DNA of 64,000 nt from Kineosporia aurantiaca JCM 3230 (GTDB lineage: Bacteria; Actinomycetota; Actinomycetes; Actinomycetales; Kineosporiaceae): the NCBI GenBank assembly GCA_000719025.1, contig JODP01000002.1, positions 1 to 64,000 on the forward strand. Reading direction: 5' to 3'. This document shows positions 26,199 through 35,200 of this stretch, piece after piece. The stretch's first letter is position 1. Each line of letters opens with the position of its first letter. The translations under genes were made by a program, and so were the position numbers. The notes beneath the pieces were generated by a model. The model ran no database searches. It saw only the letters and a program-made list of their open reading frames with translations, and had not been told where the DNA came from.

Positions 26199-27682
26199 CT
26201 GCTGTCGCGGAGACCCCGGCGCAAGCGCACCGCGGTCGGCGGCGCTGGGCCGGCCTCGCCGTCCTGGCCGCCAGCCTGCTGGTCGTGGTGATGGACATGA
26301 CGGTGCTGAACGTCGCGCTGCCCGAGCTGATCGCCGACCTCCGCCCCGGCCCGGTCGAGCAGCTCTGGATCGTCGACGCCTACCCGGTCGTCCTGTCCGG
26401 GCTGCTGGTGCCGATGGCCGCGCTGGGCGATCGCTGGGGCCGCAAACGCATGCTGCTCACCGGTTTCAGCCTGTTCGGCCTGGCCTCGCTCCTGGTCCTG
26501 GTCGCCGACTCCCCCGGCCAGGTGATCGCGCTGCGCGCGGTGCTCGGCATCGGCGGCTCGATGATCATGCCGACCACCCTGTCGCTGATCCGGAACCTGT
26601 TCCCCGACCCCGGCGAGCGGGCCCTGGCGCTGGGCATCTGGGCCACCATGGCCTCGCTCGGCGCGGGCCTGGGCCCGATCGTCGGCGGGGTGCTGCTGGA
26701 GCTGTTCAGCTGGCACTCGGCCTTCCTGGTCAACGTGCCCCTGATGGTGGTCGCGGTGGTGGCGGGCGTGATCCTGCTGCCGGAGAGCCGCTCGGACCGG
26801 CCCGGCCGGGTGGACACGATCGGCGTGCTGCTCTCGGTCGGCGGGATGGTGGCGATCGTCTACGCCGTCAAACATCTCGGCGCCCACGGCCTGGACCCGC
26901 TGACCCCGGTGATCCTGCTGGCCGGCCTGGCCGCGGTGGCCCTGTTCGGGCGCCGCTGCCTGGTCCAGCCCGAACCGATGCTGGCCGTGGGCCTGTTCGC
27001 CGACAAGGTGTTCCGTGCCGGGGTGCTCACCGCCCTCTCGCACAGCACGGTCGTCATGGCCCTGCTCCTGGTGGCTTCCCAATGGCTGCAGCTGGTTCAG
27101 GGCTGGTCCCCGCTGGCCGCCGGCGCCGCCCTGCTCCCCCTGGCCCTGGGCGGCCTGCTCGGCTCGCCGTTCGCCCCGGCCGTCGCCGCCCGGATCGGCG
27201 TGCGCACCGTGCTCGGCTCCGGCCTGGGCATCACCGCGATAGGCCTCGCCGTGATCTTCGTTCTGCCCCGCCCGATCCCGTACGCCGGCGTCGCGGCCGC
27301 GCTGTTCCTGGTCGGCCTCGGCGGCGCCGCGCTCGGGGTCGGCTCCGCCCTGATCATGGGCCGGGCCCCCAGCCACCAGTCCGGCTCGGCCGCGGCCATC
27401 GAGGAGATGTCCTACGAGATCGGCGCCGTGCTGGGCGTGTCGGTGCTGGGGAGTCTGGCCGGAGCGGTCTACCGGGCAGGCCTACCGGATGCCGCCGGTT
27501 CGGACGTACGCGAATCGGTGGCAGGTTCCCTGGGCACCGGCTACGAAGGATTGGCTACCGAATCCTTCACCCGTTCCTTCGCCGTGGTCGGCCTCACCGG
27601 CGCGATCGTGGTGGCGTTGGCCGCCCTGGTGGTCTGGCGGTCCGTGCCCCGCGAGCTCGAACTGAGCGACACCGCGCACTGA
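26195..27682 (+). CDS. MFS drug exporter, DHA2 14-helix type
   Basis: A 495-residue exporter close in layout to QacA/SmvA/LfrA. Helix 1 holds the MDMTVLNVALPEL motif diagnostic of this group; the loop GDRWGRKRMLL follows helix 2, and motif C is visible as ASLGAGLGPIVGG in helix 5. About 14 hydrophobic segments. Start ATG 26195 within the TetR stop; a longer frame from 25811 overlaps that gene and is rejected. Such pumps export cationic biocides and dyes. Confidence 0.9.
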   Translation: MTAVAETPAQAHRGRRRWAGLAVLAASLLVVVMDMTVLNVALPELIADLRPGPVEQLWIVDAYPVVLSGLLVPMAALGDRWGRKRMLLTGFSLFGLASLLVLVADSPGQVIALRAVLGIGGSMIMPTTLSLIRNLFPDPGERALALGIWATMASLGAGLGPIVGGVLLELFSWHSAFLVNVPLMVVAVVAGVILLPESRSDRPGRVDTIGVLLSVGGMVAIVYAVKHLGAHGLDPLTPVILLAGLAAVALFGRRCLVQPEPMLAVGLFADKVFRAGVLTALSHSTVVMALLLVASQWLQLVQGWSPLAAGAALLPLALGGLLGSPFAPAVAARIGVRTVLGSGLGITAIGLAVIFVLPRPIPYAGVAAALFLVGLGGAALGVGSALIMGRAPSHQSGSAAAIEEMSYEIGAVLGVSVLGSLAGAVYRAGLPDAAGSDVRESVAGSLGTGYEGLATESFTRSFAVVGLTGAIVVALAALVVWRSVPRELELSDTAH

Positions 27683-27697
27683 GACCCGAGCGGGATT

Positions 27698-27711
27698 CGC
27701 CCGAAAGGGCG
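27698..27711 (+). terminator. Short hairpin after MFS exporter
   Basis: CGCCC-GAAA-GGGCG, a 5-bp GC stem with a GNRA-type loop, 15 bp after the MFS stop. No U-tract follows, which is usual in GC-rich actinobacteria. Confidence 0.45.
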
Positions 27712-27745
27712 GCTCCTTCCGGCCCACCGAAACTGGCTGGTTCAC

Positions 27746-27763
27746 CGAATTCCTGGGAATTCG
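27746..27763. repeat. Inverted repeat in 27683-28001 gap
   Basis: CGAATTC-CTGG-GAATTCG, perfect 7-bp arms, midway in the 319-bp gap between the exporter and the cluster TetR. It is AT-rich for this genome. It could be an operator or the end of a transcript. Apart from this, the hairpin at 27698 and the promoter at 27878, I see nothing in the gap. Confidence 0.4.
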
Positions 27764-27877
27764 CTGTACATAGATCGGTGGTCCGGCCGCATCCTCACTG
27801 ATGTGGTCCAGATGGAAGACAATTCCTTTCAGCGGGTTTCAGTCCCCCGGAGCTGAGACGACGCGCCGGTTCCGGGC

Positions 27878-27906
27878 TTGCCAAGTTCTCCGGAGCAACC
27901 GATAGT
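27878..27906 (+). promoter_or_regulatory. Promoter of the cluster TetR gene
   Basis: TTGCCA at 27878-27883 and GATAGT at 27901-27906 are separated by exactly 17 bp, a good match to the actinobacterial housekeeping-sigma consensus. It would give a leader of about 90 bases before the ATG at 28002. Confidence 0.6.
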
Positions 27907-28001
27907 GGGGCGTCGGGGGCAACGGAGAACTTTGGGGGCAAATAATGTTTGAGGCGCGAATCCGGGTCGGAGATCGGTCGAGCTGCGCTGCGGGCCAGTG
28001 A

Positions 28002-28736
28002 ATGCACGAACACGAGCAGGGCTGTCCCGGCGAGGACTGTCCGAACCCTGACTGCCGTATTCACCGCACCATGAGCATCACCCGCGAGATGCTGATGCTG
28101 CATGGGTACAAGCGGACCACGATCGAGGAGATCGCGCGCCGCGCCGGAATCGGCAAAGGAACCGTCTACCTGCACTGGCGCACCAAGGACGAACTCGTCG
28201 AGGATCTGATCCAGCAGGAACTGGCCGGTGTCTTCGGCGCCCTGCTGATCGCGACCCGCCGAGATCACCGGGCCTGCATGCTGCACCACGTGATCTACTC
28301 GATCTTCACCACGGCCGAACAATATCCGCTCTTCCGCGCCTTCTACACGGGCGACCGGGAGACCCTGGGACGGCTGGCGGGGCGCGGCGGTGGCCGCGGG
28401 AGCGAGGAGCGGTACCGGCTCTCGGCCCTGCCCCCGTTCCGGGAGTACCTGGCCACCCTGATGGAGAACGAGTGCCTGCGCCCGGGGCTGACTCTGGAGG
28501 CCACCAGCGACGGCCTCGACGCGCTCACGGCCGGCTTCTTCGTCACCGAGGGCGGGTCCCGGGCCGGCTGGCACGGTCCGCAGATCCGCCGGCGGGCGAT
28601 GACCCTGGCCATGATGGTGCGCAGCAGTTTCGAGGGGCCGGGCATCCCGGACGCACAGGCGCTGCGTCGCGTCAGCGAACGGATGCAGATCGTCTTTCAG
28701 GCCTACCTGACCCCGGCAAGTGCCCTGACCAGATAG
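28002..28736 (+). CDS. TetR family regulator with Cys-rich N-terminus
   Basis: A 244-residue TetR protein next to the thiopeptide precursor and on the same strand. HTH: TTIEEIARRAGIGKGTVYLHWRTKDELVEDL. The first 21 residues are unusual: Cys8, Cys13, Cys18 and His21 are spaced C-x4-C-x4-C-x2-H, with His2 and His4 before them, a possible metal or redox site. ATG 28002 has a weak ribosome site; the next ATG, at 28071, would remove this segment but would begin inside helix 1 of the fold, so the longer form is preferred. Probably the pathway-specific regulator; the palindromes at 41667 and 28839 are possible targets. Confidence 0.82.
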   Translation: MHEHEQGCPGEDCPNPDCRIHRTMSITREMLMLHGYKRTTIEEIARRAGIGKGTVYLHWRTKDELVEDLIQQELAGVFGALLIATRRDHRACMLHHVIYSIFTTAEQYPLFRAFYTGDRETLGRLAGRGGGRGSEERYRLSALPPFREYLATLMENECLRPGLTLEATSDGLDALTAGFFVTEGGSRAGWHGPQIRRRAMTLAMMVRSSFEGPGIPDAQALRRVSERMQIVFQAYLTPASALTR

Positions 28737-28763
28737 CGGATCTGGTCACCGGGTCCGATTTGG

Positions 28764-28792
28764 TTGACCGGCGCGAGCCCGCAATCGAGGAT
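28764..28792 (+). promoter_or_regulatory. Probable promoter of the thiopeptide precursor gene
   Basis: TTGACC at 28764-28769, 17-bp spacer, GAGGAT at 28787-28792. The -35 is near consensus and the -10 keeps the key A and T. It lies after the TetR stop and implies an untranslated leader of about 105 bases containing two hairpins. Confidence 0.5.
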
Positions 28793-28838
28793 AGGAACTG
28801 CCTGGACAGGGAAATCCTTTACCTGTTAAGGGCATTCT

Positions 28839-28852
28839 GCATCGGCCGATGC
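28839..28852. promoter_or_regulatory. Perfect 14-bp palindrome in precursor leader
   Basis: GCATCGGCCGATGC is self-complementary throughout. It lies 53 bp before the precursor ATG and about 46 bp after the -10 at 28787. It could be a regulator-binding site, or a hairpin in the leader RNA. Confidence 0.45.
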
Positions 28853-28865
28853 GTCAGACCTGGAA

Positions 28866-28887
28866 AAACGTGCCCGACGGCACGTTT
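28866..28887 (+). promoter_or_regulatory. 9-bp hairpin just before precursor ribosome site
   Basis: AAACGTGCC-CGAC-GGCACGTTT forms a perfect 9-bp stem with a 4-base loop ending five bases before GAAGGAG. It has the look of a weak intrinsic terminator or a 5' stabilising stem placed to affect precursor expression. Confidence 0.5.
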
Positions 28888-28904
28888 CGACGAAGGAGCA
28901 TCAC

Positions 28905-29054
28905 ATGGCAATGAACGATCTGCCGATGGATGTCTTCGAGATCGCCGACAGCGACCTCGAAGTCGAGTCCCTCACCGCGGGCCACGGTATGACCGAGGTC
29001 GGCGGCTCGTGCAACTGCTTCTGCTACATCTGCTGCTCCTGCTCCAGCGCCTGA
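28905..29054 (+). CDS. tbtA: Thiopeptide precursor peptide, thiomuracin type
   Basis: A 49-residue peptide too short for routine gene calling. The acidic leader (1-34) has the LPMDVFEIADSDLEVESLTAGH-type sequence, given here in parts: LPMDVFEIAD at 6-15, VESLTAGHGMTEVGG at 20-34. The core at 35-49 is SCNCFCYICCSCSSA, with six cysteines (future thiazoles) and serines at core positions 1 and 11 (dehydroalanines that would form the central pyridine of a 29-membered ring). From memory this core equals that of TbtA of Thermobispora bispora and thiomuracin producers. The residue before the core is Gly, where I recall Ala. GAAGGAG lies six bases before the ATG. The target of this class is elongation factor Tu. 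Confidence 0.95.
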   Translation: MAMNDLPMDVFEIADSDLEVESLTAGHGMTEVGGSCNCFCYICCSCSSA

Positions 29055-29061
29055 TCCGCCC

Positions 29062-29093
29062 GGGCGGTGCCTCCCGGCCGGGAGGCACCGCCC
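29062..29093. terminator. Perfect 32-bp palindrome after precursor gene
   Basis: The 16-bp arms are exactly complementary with no loop, beginning 7 bp after the precursor stop. It would form a very stable hairpin in either direction, and probably ends or 3'-protects the short precursor transcript. No U-tract follows. Confidence 0.75.
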
Positions 29094-29103
29094 ACCTGGT
29101 GTT

Positions 29104-29151
29104 CAGCGCTTCGACCGGATCCCGGATCACCGGGGCCCGGTCGAAGCGCTG
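29104..29151. terminator. Second hairpin between converging units
   Basis: Perfect 15-bp arms, 29104-29118 and 29137-29151, with an 18-base loop. It lies between the precursor hairpin and the P450 stop, so it probably terminates the long - strand biosynthetic operon. Together the two hairpins insulate converging transcripts. Confidence 0.7.
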
Positions 29152-29202
29152 CCCGCTCATCCGGCCGCCGCAGCCCGATTTCGCAGTCTCAATCTCGCAG
29201 TC

Positions 29203-30399
29203 TCAGCGGACACCGACCCGGGTTGCGGTTACCGGGAGCCGCCTCACCGCACCGGTCGGATGGTCGTAGAAATCGAGCGAATGCGGCGCGCTCACCCGTA
29301 GCTCGGGGAATCGGCCCAGGAGGACCTCCAGGGCGACCCGGGCCTCCAGACGCGCCAGCGGAGCACCCAGGCAGAAATGGATTCCGTGCCCGAAAGAGGC
29401 CTGCCGGTTGGGTTGGCGCCCCAGGTCGAAGCGCTCGGGCTCGGGGAAGACTTCCTCGTCGTGATTGGCCGAGAGCAACCAGGCCATGACCACGCTGCCC
29501 CGCGCCACGTCCACCCCACCGATCCGGTCGTCCCGTAGGCACACCCGGCTCACCTGGGTGAACGCCGGCCGGTAGCGCAAGGTTTCCTCCACCGCCGCCG
29601 GGATCAGGCCGGGGTCGGCCCGGACCCGGGCGGCCTGGGCGGGGTTCTCGTCCAGACAGATGACCAGGCTCCCGATCAGGGCCGTGGTGGTGATGTGCCC
29701 GGCCAGGAGGATCAGCCCGCTCAGGCTGGCCACCTCCTCGTCGTCGAGTCGCTCGCCGTCCACCTCGACCCGGGTGAGCCGGCTGATCAGCGCATCGTCC
29801 GGGCAGCCGCGGGCCCGGGCCGAACGGCGGCGCAGATAGCTGTCCATCTCGTGCAGGGCGGCGATCTCGCCGCGCCCGAAACCGGCCGACCAGGAACGGA
29901 ACAGCGCCCGGTCGGAGGCCGGGACACCGAGCAGTTCGGAGATCACCAGCAGGGGCAGTGGATGCGCCAGCACCTGCACCAGGTCGAACTCCTCCCCGGT
30001 GCCCTCCAGCAGGTCGGTCGCCAGGGCCCGGACCCGCGGCTCGAGAGCGGCCACGGTGCGCGGGGTGAACGTCTGGCTGACCAGCCGCCGCAGCTTGGTG
30101 TGCTCGGGGGGATCCATCAGGGTCAGATTGCCCCGGCCCAGTTGTCCGTTGCCGGGCATGAAACGCCGCCGGTCCGAGCTGAACACCTCGGAGTCGGTGA
30201 CCACCCGGCGCACATCCTCGTACCGGAACACGTGGACCACCGAATGGTGATCCACCCACACCGGCTGGTCCCGGCGCATGGTCCGCATCCAGGCCCGCGC
30301 GGCCCGGCCACCGTCCTGGGCCGAAGGCACCCGCGTTCCCGACCGGTCGTCACGAACATCCATCATCGGCCTCTCAGAATCATTCTCGGGAGATCTCAT
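29203..30399 (-). CDS. Cytochrome P450, thiopeptide tailoring
   Basis: A 398-residue P450 and last gene of the biosynthetic operon. I-helix LLAGHITTTALIG, K-helix EETLRYRP, haem loop FGHGIHFCLGAPLARL with Cys ligand. Thiomuracin-type clusters carry P450s (TbtJ1/J2, TpdJ1/J2) that hydroxylate or epoxidise side chains of the mature macrocycle; only one is present here. Start ATG 30399 overlaps the YcaO stop by four bases; ATG 30366, with GAGAGG upstream, is an alternative. Which residue (Phe, Tyr, Ile or Asn) it oxidises cannot be read from sequence. Confidence 0.92.
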   Translation of the reverse strand: MRSPENDSERPMMDVRDDRSGTRVPSAQDGGRAARAWMRTMRRDQPVWVDHHSVVHVFRYEDVRRVVTDSEVFSSDRRRFMPGNGQLGRGNLTLMDPPEHTKLRRLVSQTFTPRTVAALEPRVRALATDLLEGTGEEFDLVQVLAHPLPLLVISELLGVPASDRALFRSWSAGFGRGEIAALHEMDSYLRRRSARARGCPDDALISRLTRVEVDGERLDDEEVASLSGLILLAGHITTTALIGSLVICLDENPAQAARVRADPGLIPAAVEETLRYRPAFTQVSRVCLRDDRIGGVDVARGSVVMAWLLSANHDEEVFPEPERFDLGRQPNRQASFGHGIHFCLGAPLARLEARVALEVLLGRFPELRVSAPHSLDFYDHPTGAVRRLPVTATRVGVR

Positions 30400-32285
30400 G
30401 GGAACGGGTGGGGGTGGGCGAACGGCTCCGGGCCCAGCCGGGTCAGCCCGTCCACCCGCCGGTTGCGATACCCGAAGGTCATCGGGACGGTGCCCGGAAT
30501 GAGAACTTTCGCGCAGGCCAGACCGCCGGCCCGGTGCTCCGGCGTGGTCTGGTCGACGACCACGACGTCGTGCCCCGCGTCGGTGAACCGGGCCACCAGG
30601 GTCCGCAGATCCGTGGTCAGGTCGCCGGCGGCGAACGCACTGCCGACGGCCCGTTCCATGTCGTCCAGGGTCCGGGTCGGCACCCTCGGGAGAAACCCCA
30701 GCCGGGCGAAGGCGTCGGGGTGGCCGTAGAGGGTGGAGTGGTCCTCCATGGTTCGCACCAGGTCCGGGTCGCCGACCATCCGATGCGCCCGTTCGTGCGC
30801 GGCCGGGTACCGCCGGATCAGATCCACCAGGATCGGCCCCAGTTCACTGAGCGCGTTGACCAGGGCCTTCCTGGGAACCGGGGAACTGCCGGCCGCGCAG
30901 ACCCCGGCCGGGCGAACCGGGTCCGCGGCGGACCGCGGTCGCCGGTCCACCGCCTGCACCCAGACCGAAGGGATCCCGAACTCGGTGGTGATGTCGAACG
31001 CCTCTACCTGGTAACCCGTTTCGTCCTGGATCAGCCCGGCCAGGGCCCGGGTCCGGCGGTCGGGAGCGGAGTCCAGGTCCAGTCCCGCGACCGCGCGCTG
31101 CCGGTACCAGGTGAGCAGGAAGGCATCCCGCTCGGCCACCTCGAGAAGACCGTGCAGCGCGGCCTCCTCCAGGGATCCGCCCAGGGCACAGCCGTTGGAG
31201 ATCTCATACAGGAAGGGACGTTCGGACGGGTCCTTCGAGTGGACGTGGTAGTAGGCGAGATGCTCCGGTACCAGGATCGGCTCCTGCCGGGCGAACGAGT
31301 AACCCCAGACCCAGTCGGTCACCCCGTCCGGAGCGAATCGGCGGAAGGGGAAGTCTGCTAGTTCATAACTCTGTTCCGGGTGCACCCCGAGCGTGGCCGG
31401 GTCGAGAGCGCGCTCGGCGACCTCGCTGTAGGCAGCCCGGACCACCGTGCGGCGGCCGCCCGGAGCCAGCCCCCCGTAGCGCTCCAGGGCCTCGAGCACG
31501 GCGACGGTGCGGGCCGACCGGGAGGTACTGGTCCGGCCGACCCCGGGTTCCAGCACGTCCTCCGGGCCCGGAACCGGCAGCAGGGCCGCCGCCATGACCA
31601 GGCCGCCCATGGTGTCTTCGCGGATCTCCCGGATCAGCCCGGTCACCGGATCCACGTACAGCTCTTCCAAGCGGACCAGGTCCTCGACGAGTTCCTGCTC
31701 GTGGAAGGTGTCCGCATCCGGCTTCGCACGCCGGGTGAGCACGATCGCGGCGGCCGCGGCGTCGTCGTCCGGCCGGTCGCCACAGACCGGGCAGAACGGA
31801 TCGGGCAGGAAGGGGTGCCGGGTCACCCGCAGGTCAGCCAGGTCGACCAGGGTCAGGGCCGGGCTCGCCGCACCGGCCGGGTCGAGTTCCTGCTGCACGA
31901 CGGCGGCCACCGTGTCCGCCGCCCACGCGGTCAGCCACGGCGCGGGCCGTTGCCCGAGAACGACGGACCGGGCGGTGAAGACGGCCTCGCGGGCCGCACC
32001 GTCCACTTGAGCACGCCGACGGCGACGCCGGACGCACTCCCGGCAGCCGGTCACGCCCGGCCGCTCGACCGGACCCACCACGACCATGCCCAGTTCGGTC
32101 CAGACCGGCAGGACGGGATCGCCGCTCAAGGGGGCCGGTCCGATCGGCGGTGCGAACGGGACCGCCCAGGTGTCGGCGGCCTCGATCCGGATCCCGGGAC
32201 CGGTCAGGTTCTGGCGGCGAAGCGTCTCGGCGAGCAGGCCGGTGCCGGTGACGACCGGCCGGGCGAGGCGGTCAGAGAGCGGCAT
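30396..32285 (-). CDS. tbtG: YcaO cyclodehydratase of the thiopeptide pathway
   Basis: A 629-residue azoline-forming YcaO enzyme. It converts core cysteines to thiazolines using ATP, with the leader bound by the ThiF-like partner encoded upstream. The N-terminal part has two CxxC pairs, Cys81/Cys84 and Cys163/Cys166, likely a structural zinc site. The YcaO domain (about 230-629) shows STSRSARTVAVLEALERYGG and SNGCALGGSLEEAALHGLLEVAERDAFLLTWY, matching the ATP/Mg-binding Glu clusters. The C-terminus ends PHPFP, like the proline-rich tail (PxPxP) needed for catalysis in this family. Start ATG 32285 lies inside the preceding gene (14-bp overlap). Confidence 0.93.
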   Translation of the reverse strand: MPLSDRLARPVVTGTGLLAETLRRQNLTGPGIRIEAADTWAVPFAPPIGPAPLSGDPVLPVWTELGMVVVGPVERPGVTGCRECVRRRRRRAQVDGAAREAVFTARSVVLGQRPAPWLTAWAADTVAAVVQQELDPAGAASPALTLVDLADLRVTRHPFLPDPFCPVCGDRPDDDAAAAAIVLTRRAKPDADTFHEQELVEDLVRLEELYVDPVTGLIREIREDTMGGLVMAAALLPVPGPEDVLEPGVGRTSTSRSARTVAVLEALERYGGLAPGGRRTVVRAAYSEVAERALDPATLGVHPEQSYELADFPFRRFAPDGVTDWVWGYSFARQEPILVPEHLAYYHVHSKDPSERPFLYEISNGCALGGSLEEAALHGLLEVAERDAFLLTWYRQRAVAGLDLDSAPDRRTRALAGLIQDETGYQVEAFDITTEFGIPSVWVQAVDRRPRSAADPVRPAGVCAAGSSPVPRKALVNALSELGPILVDLIRRYPAAHERAHRMVGDPDLVRTMEDHSTLYGHPDAFARLGFLPRVPTRTLDDMERAVGSAFAAGDLTTDLRTLVARFTDAGHDVVVVDQTTPEHRAGGLACAKVLIPGTVPMTFGYRNRRVDGLTRLGPEPFAHPHPFP

Positions 32286-35200
32286 CGGTCACCACCACCT
32301 GGACCGGAGCGGGGATGACCATGGTCACCTGGGGATCGTGGTCCAAGGGGACGACCTGCACGGTGAACCCGCGATCGCGCAGGACCCGGGTGATCCGCCG
32401 CGCCTGCTCGGCCGGTTGTGAGGATTTCGGCGGGCCGCCGCAGGGCTCTCCACCCGGAACACCTCCCGGGCCGACCTGGGCGTGGAGCAGGGCCCGCTCA
32501 AGCGCACGATCCAGGGCATCGCTGGTTTGCGTCCCACATTCGACCACCAGATGCCCACCAACCTCCACGGCCACCGCCGCGAGGCCGAGAAGCCCGGTCA
32601 GGTCCGTCACTCGCACCTCACCGGCCAGCGTGCAGAGCTGCCGGTACCTTCGTTCGGCCGAGCCCTCGACCGGTACCGCCCGAGGCGTCGGGGCGGTGTG
32701 GGCCAGCGCTTCCAGCACCAGCCGGCGGGCCTGGGACAGCAGGCCGGACAGAACCGCCTGATCTGCGGTGTAACCGGCCGCCAGGCCCCAGGCCGCCCGG
32801 TCGGCGCCGCCCGGGCGAAGCACCGGGAACGCCCGGTCCGCCGGAACCCAGACCGGTCTTCCCTGGTCCGGCTCGTAGCCGGCCACTCGCGCCGCGCTGG
32901 GGTCGTCCCGCAGCCGGGCCAAGGCGTCCGGCCGAGGCTCGCCCGGCCGGCAGAAGGCTTCGGAGAGCTGACCACGGACCCGCCGTGGATCGATCATCGC
33001 TGCCGCATAGCTTGCTACCCCGTGCAGAGCCGCCGCGCAGCGCGCGGACTCCAGGTCCCCGCCGTACCCGACCGCCACCGCGGTCGACGAGCCCCGAAGG
33101 CCCACCGGGTCGGCCACCTGGGTGGCGTACACATGCAGGGGAAGTTGCGGGATGTCGGCGTCCCACAGAGTCCCGAGGATCCCGAACCGGTCGTCGACCC
33201 AGCGAATCGCCGAACGCGAAAATTCCTGCTGGGTGGTAGTTTTCACCGAAACACCCGGCTCATCAGAGAGGACCCGTTCGACGGCTGAGACGAACGGATG
33301 CGGTCGGCACCGATGCCGGACGGCGGTGATCCGGCCGGCCGGGAAAACCTCGACGGTTTCCGGAACCAACCCGGTCGGCAGCCCCGTCAGGATCCGGACG
33401 GCGGCGTTCAGCAGGTGGTTCGCAGCCACCCGGCGAGCCGGACCGGACGTCTCGCCGACCCGTTCGCGTGCGGGTTCGCGTTCGGGTCCGAGTTCGCGTT
33501 CGGACGCCGGCGGGAGCCGGTGGCGGTACCCCGCCGACTCCACGTCGGTACCGATCCAGATCTCCCCTTCGTGTTCCTTGGCCTGGATCAGAGGTCGGCC
33601 CGGATCAGCTGCCGACGTCAGGGTGAGCAGATCGCCTCCTGGTCTGCGGTGCAGCCGCAGACCACCCGACGCGGCGGCCGCGCCGACCGCTTCGGCCAGG
33701 GCTCCACCGCCGGTGATCAGCAACGGTGTGGCCCGTAACCGGTCGGCCCGCTCGGCCGGGTCGGCACAGAAGTACCCCAGCAGACCGATCAATGGATCCG
33801 GCGGCGCACCGACGGGCGACGGCCCCTCGCATTCCCGCACGATCCCGCGACGCACCAGCGCCCGCAGCAGGACAGCCACCTGCTCGCGGGCTTCGGGAGC
33901 CAGCCGGCCGGTGATCTCGTCGAGCGTCCGGGTCCCGTCCAGCAACGGCGTGAGCCGGTCCAGCCAGCGCCCCAGTCCCGCGTCCCCGATCCGGTGTGAG
34001 CCAGTGGGGCCCAGGATCCACAGGGCGGTGCCGACGGTGACCGGGTGCGCATCGGGCCGGAGCTCGAGCCGGGCCGGGGCCGACGTGACGGCGCTCCGGG
34101 TTGAGCTGCTCTGGGTGAAGGTGCCCTGGGTGAGACTCACGCTCTCCTCCGCGCGGGAACCGAGAAGGAACTCCCCCACGCTGCTCTCGGTGAACCGGTC
34201 CCGGCCCGTGGCCTCCGCGAACGCCACCGAGTCGCCGCTGCCCAGGCCACAGGGGGCCAGGCCGATGGCGGTGGCCACGCAGTACATGGTCTGGTAGAGC
34301 ACCCCGACGTGCTTGAGGATCAGCGCGTACCCCATCGAGGTGTACTTCCACATCAGCCGGCCGAAACGGGCTGAGACGATCACCATTACCTGTGGGGGAA
34401 CGCCTTCGGCGGATCCGTGGCCGGCCGTGGTGTAGAGCTTCCGGACCGCCCGGTCCTCCGGGCCGGCCACCCGTTCCAGAGCGTGCTCGATCGAGCGGTA
34501 GTGGTAGAGGCCGGGTTCCAGGCCGTCGGCCCGGCGAACCAGGACGTACATCTCGAGTTCGTACACCGAGCCGCCGGAGGGGTAGGGACGGCTGCTGTAC
34601 TCGACGCCGTCCCGCTCCCGCACCAGTCGCGTGCGCCCGGACCGGTACAGGAACTCGCCGAGCTGGTCCAGCCGGATCGGGTGTTCGTCGTCGTAGTGCC
34701 GCAGCGAGCGGCGGTTCTCGAGGACCTCGGTGAGGGTGGGATCGGTGCGGCGCAGCTCGGCCAGGTCGGGCATCGGCAGGCCGATCACCGGTCCACCGAA
34801 TGGCTCGGGGCGGGCCGGAAGGGGCTCGAACTCCTCACGGGCCCAGAAGGTTCCGCCGAAGTTGTCGCCGAAGTACCCGCGGTGGCGCAGGCGGCTGCGG
34901 TCGTGGAAGAGCAACTCGTGCGGTCCCCACTGACGGAATCGCAGCTCGGTGTCCTCTTCTCCGCCGGCCGTGGTGAGGAACCCGCCGCGGGCCAGGTCGG
35001 CCCACAATCGCGCGCCGCCCTCGGATCCCGGGGGTGCACCGGCGACGATCGCGGCCAGTTCCGGTGCATGCAAGCGAATCTCGCACCAGGAGCGGGGAGA
35101 CTCGACCAGCAGGTCCGCCTGCTCCCGGCGCAGGACGGTGAAATGCGACAACACGTCCGGACCGGGCGGTACCGGATCGGCGGGTGGCGGGGCCAGTGGA

